DNA of 12,732 nucleotides, from assembly GCA_027596945.1 (NCBI GenBank), contig JADGJH010000973.1:1-12732 (forward strand), written 5' to 3'. This document shows positions 7,380 through 12,732 of this stretch, piece by piece; position 1 is the first letter of the stretch, and each line of letters starts with the position of its first letter. Source of the DNA: Physocladia obscura. Its lineage: Eukaryota; Chytridiomycota; Chytridiomycetes; Chytridiales; Chytriomycetaceae. The position numbers were made by a program, and so were the translations under genes. The notes beneath the pieces are model-generated. The model searched no databases, was not told the origin of the DNA, and saw only the letters and a program-made list of their open reading frames with translations.

Positions 7380-7976
7380 TTACTGTACACCAATAAAAAC
7401 CAACATGTTATGCAAATGAGTCCAACCGGAAAGTTTAACAAATACTTTGATGTCTTGCACAGTAGTGTAATGATTTTTGGAAAACAAGGTCGGATTCGCC
7501 GCTGTTTTTGAAATCTTGAATAACACAAGACTGAGTTTTTGACCAATAAACTCGTCGTTCTTGTGGTGTAGCGTGAGAGACAGAATCACGTCACTGTTCC
7601 ATTCACACGTTGACGGAAATTCTTTCTTACTGCGCGAGTATCCAAGATGCCTTGCAAGCTCGTCAAGCTCGTATTGGATTGTGTTTTCCGGAAACTCGAG
7701 CATTCGAAGATGGTGCTTCAGCCACAAATCTGGCGCATTAATGACAATGTTGTGGCTGAAATCGGGAAACGTTTCGTTCCCGCATAAGAGCGAAAACATT
7801 ACTGATTCCAAATGATTTAATTTGATGGCGTGATCGATTTGATGGTTCAGAAGAAGGGCTGGGTTAACAGGAATTTCCGGTTGTTTTGTAGAGTATTTTT
7901 TGATGATTGGGTCGTTCTTGGTGGTCATGAAGAAGAACTTTGTGCTGTAGAGCCGTTCTTGGACTGAAGTTAACAT
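7380..7976 (-). CDS. Tandem family copy C: unrecognised single-exon protein, 198 aa
   Basis: An intronless minus-strand gene. The frame continues upstream to an ATG at 8048, but that extension runs through an A homopolymer encoding KKKK and is not shared with the sister copies. ATG at 7976 aligns with them and gives exactly 198 aa. Blocks are NDPIIKKYSTKQPEIP, LESVMFSLLCG ending at residue 66, DLWLKHHLRMLEFP, IQYELDELARHLGYSRSKKEF, EWNSDVILSLT, GQKLSLVLFKISK and DIKVFVKLSGWTHLHNML. It replaces the DEETCRR of A and B with NDEFIGQ, the largest local divergence. The stop TAA (7382-7380) is followed within three bases by AATAAA. This is the first copy in transcription order. The function is not known. 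Confidence 0.75.
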   Translation of the reverse strand: MLTSVQERLYSTKFFFMTTKNDPIIKKYSTKQPEIPVNPALLLNHQIDHAIKLNHLESVMFSLLCGNETFPDFSHNIVINAPDLWLKHHLRMLEFPENTIQYELDELARHLGYSRSKKEFPSTCEWNSDVILSLTLHHKNDEFIGQKLSLVLFKISKTAANPTLFSKNHYTTVQDIKVFVKLSGWTHLHNMLVFIGVQ

Positions 7977-8292
7977 TTTTTTGTTTAATTTTTTTTTTTT
8001 TGCATTTAAACACTCCTTTATGGAGTGGGCTTGTAAAGAAACCATCAAACAAATTTGTCAACAACATAAGCTTTCCCAATTCGTCAACAACGTCAAATAT
8101 CGGTAAACAGTCATGTGATTGGAAATCGGTCATCAAAAGTGCGCGAAAACGCATCTTACTCGTAATATGTACTCAAAACTTACTCCTACTCCAAGTTGTC
8201 GCAAATTCTAAAAAACTGAACGTTTCATAAAAGAGACGATACTCTTCCGATTTTTTCGTTTTTCTTTAACGCGAATATTTTTTTCACTCGGT
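7977..8292 (-). promoter_or_regulatory. Upstream region of copy C
   Basis: It holds an A/T homopolymer next to the start (about 7988-8000), a TATA-like CATAAAGG roughly 40 bases before the start on the minus strand, and the palindrome ACAAATTTGT at 8049-8058 followed by CAACA. Nothing else with coding character is seen between 8065 and 8292. Confidence 0.3.
8049..8058. promoter_or_regulatory. 10-bp palindrome ACAAATTTGT upstream of copy C
   Basis: Identical to the core of the palindrome upstream of copy B, at nearly the same distance from the start codon. Both lie in otherwise unrelated upstream DNA, which makes a functional constraint plausible. Confidence 0.4.
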
Positions 8293-8298
8293 TTTATT
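8293..8298 (-). terminator. AATAAA at the stop of the second Ost-alpha-like fragment
   Basis: The minus strand reads TAAATAAAAC; the signal shares its first base with the stop codon. Confidence 0.4.
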
Positions 8299-8666
8299 TA
8301 GAGGATGAGTGCGGTACTTGGACCACTATTGCAAAAAATTACCATATTTAGCTTTCGTTTTAAAAATAAAAAAACGGACAACAACTGACGCAGCAGCCAC
8401 CAACAAATGCAACAACAGATTGCCAGCAGGACTAATCGTGCTTGATTATCTTGCGATGCGTTGGAATATCTGTTGGGATAGCAGCAGTCAAAGAGGAATT
8501 TGCCAGATTTGAGCATGGCTATGAAGGGACACGACCGGAATGACTTACATTTCCACAATTAGATGGCCAAGATAAATCACGCGTTTTTCTAAAACCTTTA
8601 TGAAAAATGAACTGCAGGAATATTAGTTTATACATTTCGGAGATTGTGGTATGCCAGTATCCAAGC
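8298..8666 (-). pseudogene. Second fragment resembling Ost-alpha (SLC51A-like), with disturbed frame
   Basis: Starting at an acceptor TATTTAG|G (8667), the minus strand reads LGYWHTT, EMYKLIFLQFIF. In another frame it then reads SCPFIAMLKSGKFLFDCC, ASQDNQARLVLLAIC, and ends at TAA 8300-8298. Both parts align with the fragment at 4682-5096: LG to LQ are 17-18 residues apart in each, and PFIAMLKSGKF matches TFIGSLRAGIA. In the frame of the second part a TAA stands where the other copy encodes HLQII, so the copy is either broken or spliced by a phase-compatible GTTTTA...CATAG intron (8595-8519, 77 bp) that would delete about a dozen conserved residues. An AATAAA overlaps the stop by one base, which supports this 3' end being, or having been, used. 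An ATG-led frame at about 8800-8720 upstream (MSGKPDQVERAEQ) is not part of the family and could not be joined. Confidence 0.35.
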
Positions 8667-8904
8667 CTAAATACTGTTTGATTCAGTCCTCCAACAGCAG
8701 CCTCCAAAAAATAATGGAATTAACGTAGCAAAAGTTTGTATGATGGAATGGATGCATTTGACTGTTCAGCTCGTTCGACTTGATCTGGTTTTCCAGACAT
8801 CAATCAAAAAAAAAAAATATCAAAAATTTTTGATTTTTGAGAAACACACAAAAACAGTATCATTTGATTATGGGAATGTTTTATAGTTTCAGTATACTCG
8901 TGTT

Positions 8905-10955
8905 TTAGTATTTAACGCGCCCACCCCACACATCACCTCCTCCTCCGACTCCTCTTCCAACAATCTCACCAACTCCCATCCGCAAACTCGCAGCCGCGGG
9001 CCCAATCGTCGAAACATCAACATCATCCCAATCAATCTCAAATTCATCCTCCGACGCCGAAAATCTCGCGCTACTCGTAAATTCCGTCGCCGTCCCTTCA
9101 ACAAGTCCGCACTCACGCCCATAACTTGACGCCACAAACTCCTCCAAAACGCCATTCTCGAACCCATCGCCGTCGTTGCCAACGACAGCACTATACCGTT
9201 GCAGCATGGTAAACACCGACACTAGTGTGCAGAAAGCCAAAACCGTCGCCGGGTTCTCGTCACAAGAGGGCACAAGCCGCGGAGCCAGCCGCCAAACGCG
9301 TTTATGGTACCGCCGCGCCGAGTAATATGTCAACGGAATCATGACTTGCATAGCGGTTGTTGCCGTCTCTGGCCGTTTATGGTCAAATATCTTGGCGCCG
9401 TGCAGCGCGGCTGTCAGCGTGACGGCGGGAATTCCCAGCGACGAGGCGAGGAAGGCAAAATGCGCTGTGAGCAGGTTATTCTTGGTCGCAGAAAAGTACA
9501 CAAAGGCAATAACGGCCCTGTCTGCGAAGGGTAACTGGGCTACATATTTGTTGTCGAATGATTTTGTTTCTGTTTCAGAGAACAGGGTTTGGGATAACAA
9601 CACGCAAAAGGCGCGTTTAGCGTTGACGTTGATAATTTTTGTGAGATAGCGAGGCGCGAAACCGCCGTGAAATTTCTTCAGGAGCCATGCGTTTAATGAA
9701 TCGTGTGTCGTGGGAATTGGAAGCTCGTTCAGAATTGCTTGATTTTCGACTTGGAGATTGCGCGCATGTCTGATAACTTGGATCAACTCCATGATCCACG
9801 AGAAAGTAGAAACATTGCTGCTGCTGCCACTGCTGACGGAGGCTTTCGGAAAAGTTGTTTTGAATTTGAAATTGCATTTGTGTGCTCCAAACGAGTATTT
9901 AGTATTTTTAAACGCAATTTCAGCACTTTTCGAAAGGTGTTGGTCGAGTTCGGCAGTAAGTAGTGAATTGAACGTGTTTGAGAAACCTATACCAACCTCA
10001 GTTTTATTTAACGCAGTTTATGTAAAAGGAGTATACGTCAATCGGAAACACACACACACACACACACACACACCTGAGGTTGCCAGAATGTTTGCGATTT
10101 GCTGCAGTCCAACTTCTCCGCCGAACGCCAAGAAATTCTCCCTGCGCAGTTTCGGAGAAACTCGTGCAGGCACTTTAGTTGCAGCCACACACAATCTGAG
10201 CGCGATTCTATCCGTCGCTGAAATATCACCCGGCGCTAGTTGAAGTGGCTCGGTAACAGCTACAAAACCTTTAAACACATCACCGAGACCACACGCGACC
10301 GCGGAACAATATGCACACTGCGCTACAAGACTCGTCACGATCGTGATGAGGCGCTGGAGGTTTTTTGATAGTTTCTTCACGTCTGAAAAAAAAAAAAACA
10401 AAGGAAAAAACACATTGACAATTTTTTGGAAATCAGTATCTCCACACAAGAAAATTACGTAATTGATTGACTGACCAGTTGTGAATGCAACAGAGACAAT
10501 TTGGCACTTGATTGTTGTCGGATAGATGGCGTTGGTATGAAAAACTGACGGAAGTTCGCCGAATATGCGCGTCGCAAGGAAACTTATCGCTCCATATTTT
10601 TCAGCGAATGCGTCTCCATAAACAGCATGCGGTTCAAGCAAAGCTGAAATTAACATTGGCGGACGGATCAGTATTTAAGTGACGTGCTATGAATGATATA
10701 AAACCTTGTAAAGTTGGTCTTTCGGCACTTGATGCGCTGTCTGTTGTCGACTGTGACGGAAGTGAATTGATTGTCATGAAATTTTTTTTTTTTTTTTTGG
10801 GCCATTCTTGTCAATGACGCTAAAAAATTTTCCTTTTCTTTTGATTGATGCAAGTTTGATTTTGGATTTGAAGATGTTTGTTTTCTTTCAATCGAGATCT
10901 GGGAAGGCTTGCTTTCAGACGCATTGTGTCGTCCAGAAAAAGAATTATCACTCAT
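8905..10955 (-). CDS. Unrecognised four-exon gene, 543 aa from the in-frame start
   Basis: Minus-strand exons are 10777-10705, 10643-10476, 10382-10074 and 9986-8905. Introns are 61, 93 and 87 bp, all in phase 1, and the sum is exactly 544 codons with TAA-type termination at 8907-8905. The N-terminus (MTINSLPSQSTTDSASS) is Ser/Thr-rich and disordered-looking, followed by a long, mostly helical body. The third exon ends QIANILATS. The large exon carries LNAWLLKKFHGGFAPRYL, FADRAVIAFVYF, and a Tyr/Arg-rich YYSARRYHKRVWRLAPRL. The C-terminus is acidic (EDEFEIDWDDVD, about residues 496-507), then Gly-rich. No family is recognised. An upstream ATG at 10955 has a better initiation context (ACAAA|ATG) and leads a 59-codon Ser/Asn/Lys-rich frame that misses this frame by one base at an A17 tract, so the true N-terminus may be longer. 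The DNA is clearly GC-richer than its surroundings. No minus-strand AATAAA is obvious within about 40 bases after the stop. Confidence 0.65.
10048..10073. repeat. (AC)13 / (GT)13 microsatellite forming a 5' splice site
   Basis: A perfect dinucleotide run of 26 bases. On the minus strand the third exon of the 543-aa gene ends TCAG at 10074 and the repeat begins immediately as GTGTGT, which serves as the donor. The repeat fills the first 26 bases of the 87-bp intron. Confidence 0.85.
10782..10798. repeat. T17 / A17 homopolymer in the 5' coding region of the 543-aa gene
   Basis: Seventeen T on the plus strand. On the minus strand it separates an ATG-led frame starting at 10955 from the frame of the rest of the gene; losing one base would join them. 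Confidence 0.85.
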
Positions 10956-11517
10956 TTTGTTACGAAATGAAAATACAGCGGATAAAAAGAAAATGTTAAG
11001 CAGCAGGAACTTTCAAGTGGCTAAATGTGAAATGGTGTGCTTGTTCCGTGCATCTTTTTTTTTGTAAAAATTTTTTTTATCCAATCTCCTTTTTTAAACC
11101 CATTAAATGGAAAGTGAGAAAGGTAAATGAGAAAATGAAAGACATGGAAGTAAAAAAAACAAACGGATCGTCGCAATCAGCGAAAAAATTCCATGCACTT
11201 GGTTATACTCTTAAGAAGTCTTTTAACAACAAAATACTCTTATTAACTTCCGAAAACGCAAATATTTGATGAAGTAAAGTCGAAAAATGAGATGCAAAAA
11301 ATAGCGCCACGCCTAATGTATTAGAGCAAAATGCTTACAGGGAAAATTTACATTCTGCTCAAAAACCCAATCCCCAGAAAAAACTCTCTTCTATGAAGTT
11401 GCGAAAGCTGACGAAGTGAATTCTCGGCAATCTCCTTTGAACTCAAGTCTACATGATGCATTTATTGCAGCCATTCACCATTGGTTTCGCATTACTTGTA
11501 TTCTTGTATTTTCATCA
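10956..11517. other. Region upstream of the 543-aa gene, no gene seen
   Basis: AT-rich, with A and T runs. A plus-strand ORF at 11027-11269 is mostly Lys/Phe/Asn/Ser encoded by homopolymers and is not considered real. On the minus strand, a TTTAG about 70 bases before the ATG at 10955 could be a 3' splice site for a 5'-UTR intron. Confidence 0.35.
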
Positions 11518-11524
11518 TAAGGCG

Positions 11525-11545
11525 ATTTAAGTATAATTTTAGTAT
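11525..11545 (+). repeat. Perfect core of the left terminal inverted repeat
   Basis: Twenty-one bases identical to the reverse complement of 11907-11927. The match continues outward with two mismatches and then ATAAGG. Confidence 0.85.
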
Positions 11546-11630
11546 TATGCATATGGATTTAATGAAAGCGCTTACATAAGAGGGGTCAAGCTAGCTTATA
11601 CAATGCGTTTAGGTTGATATTTCCCATCAT

Positions 11631-11640
11631 GTCACGTGAC
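11631..11640. promoter_or_regulatory. GTCACGTGAC palindrome (E-box/CLEAR-like)
   Basis: A perfect 10-bp palindrome containing CACGTG, the core bound by bHLH-zip factors of the USF/MITF/TFE group in animals. It lies inside the MITE-like element and about 680 bases upstream of the ATG at 10955. Whether it is bound cannot be told from sequence. Confidence 0.3.
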
Positions 11641-11826
11641 TTGTGGCGCACTAGTATTTCGTTTTCTTTTGATTTGCATGAATTCGGGTTTTGGTGAACT
11701 TGCGGGGTGGTGAATGTGTAAATAACGTAATATTAACTTCACCCGCATAATCGCCCAATGCGAGATTAAGTAGCCATTAAAGTAAAATATTTAAATGCAT
11801 TGCAGTCAATAACTCGACTCAGTTGG

Positions 11827-11964
11827 TTTTTGACTAAATCGGTATTGATACAGCAAGTGCAAAAAACATCTTCTACAATGTTTCATAATGAAAGCATACT
11901 TAATTCATACTAAAATTATACTTAAATGACCTTATAACTGTTTTTTGACTGCACTGGTATTGAT
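11827..11964 (+). repeat. Pair of short imperfect direct repeats around the right end of the MITE
   Basis: TTTTTGACT, five variable bases, GGTATTGAT occurs at 11827-11849 and again at 11942-11964, 115 bp apart. The first copy is inside the element and the second begins 8 bases outside its flanking TA. Confidence 0.5.
11907..11927 (-). repeat. Perfect core of the right terminal inverted repeat
   Basis: Reverse complement of 11525-11545. The outer side continues GACCTTAT. Confidence 0.85.
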
Positions 11965-12732
11965 CCTGCCATAGTAATCAGAGTATTTTTCAGTGTAAAC
12001 TATCGATACTGAAAGTCAATGCAAACCAAAAAAGAATAAGTGAAAAAAAGTAGAATCCAAGAAGAAAGAAAAAAAGGAGGAAGTAAAAAAAGAAAGTCTA
12101 AAAGTAATATGTAAATGTGGAAAGAACTCTATTATTCCGAGTCTTTTTTTTAACTTTGTTCACCTTCTTCTTTAACTGGTCCCAGTGACAGAAAATTGTT
12201 TTTCCACTGGACACAGTTGGAAATTATGTGTTCTGGCCCTTTCATTCCATGTTCTACTCCTTATGATGATTTCGATCAATCCAACAACAACAATCACATA
12301 TATTTATCTCACTTGCACAACTGTTAAGAATTGGTTTTAAGGGTCGGAATTTAGGAAAGGGCAGTTAAAGTCTTATTCTCGCATAATTTGATTGGTTGGT
12401 CTTATTCGTTATTTGTCTCAGCAGCAGACCATCTCATGGTGTGCAAAGAAATTAACAAAGTGAAATCAACAATAAACCATTTCTCTCTTTGTCCCTTTAC
12501 CAGGGTTTGACGTAAGTCTCTCCTGTTCTCTTATATACCCACCCTGACTGGTTGATGACACAGTCCAAAAGAAAGAATAACTCCAGAAATTTGCAAAATA
12601 TCCTGCAAAAACCCAAACACTTGTTGCTTTATTTAAGTGGCTGTTGCATATGATTTTGTTTAAATAATCCCAATAGGTAGATTCCTAATGTATTTGGGGC
12701 AACTCTGTCAATTCAAGACAGTGCCAAAGAAA
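11965..12732. other. Right-hand stretch, no gene seen
   Basis: About 770 bases without a convincing ORF. It includes a purine-rich tract (about 12049-12096), a weak hairpin (CAGTG/CACTG arms at about 12179-12212), and, near 12480-12540, a cluster of splice-like and promoter-like signals on both strands. Confidence 0.4.
12530..12537 (-). promoter_or_regulatory. TATA-box-like TATATAAG on the minus strand
   Basis: The minus strand reads GGGTATATAAGAG, a close match to the TATA consensus, directing transcription leftward toward the 543-aa gene. About 30 bases downstream is CTTACGTCA, and then CTG|GTAAAG, which could be the donor of a 5'-UTR intron. Its start codon candidates are more than 1.5 kb away, so the link is only a possibility. 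Confidence 0.25.

Larger units (their letters stand above)
11520..11932. mobile_element. MITE-like element, 413 bp, 26-bp terminal inverted repeats, TA flanks
   Basis: The left end begins AGGCGATTTAAGTATAA (11520-11545). The right end is its reverse complement (11907-11932), with 24 of 26 bases matching and the inner 21 matching perfectly. The element is bordered by TA at 11518-11519 and 11933-11934, as expected for a target-site duplication of Tc1/mariner-type elements. The interior is AT-rich and has no ORF long enough for a transposase, so it would be non-autonomous. It includes a GTCACGTGAC palindrome. No known family is recognised from the ends. Confidence 0.6.

Noticed and set aside
8889..9191. 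Minus-strand ORF rich in Arg, Leu and Gly in another frame
   Set aside because: It is a shadow of the GC-rich last exon of the 543-aa gene.
9304..9963. Several plus-strand ORFs of 76-161 codons between 9304 and 10243
   Set aside because: They are antisense to the spliced minus-strand gene, whose phases and length fit perfectly.
11027..11269. 80-codon plus-strand ORF
   Set aside because: Its composition is driven by A and T homopolymers; no conserved-looking segment.
12179..12212. Hairpin with CAGTG/CACTG arms
   Set aside because: The stem is only about 8 bp with a bulge and a long loop, which is expected by chance in a stretch this size.

Overview
The window is eukaryotic nuclear DNA. Coding regions are broken by short GT-AG introns of about 50-95 bp whose splice phases agree. 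Several 3' ends carry AATAAA right at the stop codon. The sequence is AT-rich with long A/T homopolymers, and translation starts tend to have A at -3. It shows no bacterial operon layout, ribosome binding sites or CRISPR. Protein resemblances point to an animal, most likely an arthropod. A small hexapod such as a springtail would fit the short introns and the fungal-type dioxygenase, but that placement is a guess.

Left part (1-1454): three unrecognised coding pieces. They are a plus-strand 3' end (1-300), a coiled-coil-like minus-strand ORF meeting it tail to tail (297-803), and a plus-strand frame interrupted by one in-frame TAA (814-1454). The first and third can be joined by a phase-compatible intron, which would make the second a nested gene. 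Next (1686-3103) is a complete four-exon TauD/TfdA-type Fe(II)/2-oxoglutarate dioxygenase of 414 aa, closest in style to fungal proteins. It is followed by a possible small convergent gene (3184-3414).

Middle (3415-8700): first about 1.3 kb without a convincing gene, holding a diverged direct repeat. Then comes a minus-strand array of an unrecognised single-exon family. It has three intact copies of 199, 198 and 198 aa (5129-5728, 5921-6517, 7380-7976) and one decayed copy between the second and third (about 6620-7125). A palindromic ACAAATTTGT lies 75-76 bp upstream of two intact starts, a candidate shared promoter element. The array is flanked on both sides by fragments resembling the C-terminal half of the organic solute transporter alpha family (4682-5096 and 8298-8666). 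This array is the best candidate for something undescribed.

Right part: a four-exon minus-strand gene (10777 or 10955 down to 8905). It encodes a 543-aa unrecognised protein that is visibly GC-richer than its surroundings. Its 5' end is disturbed by a 17-base homopolymer, and one of its 5' splice sites is made by a (GT)13 microsatellite. The last 1.7 kb has no convincing gene but contains a 413-bp element with 26-bp terminal inverted repeats and TA flanks (a MITE) and a possible minus-strand TATA box near the right edge.

The genes do not form an obvious pathway. The dioxygenase is the only one whose chemistry can be named with confidence.
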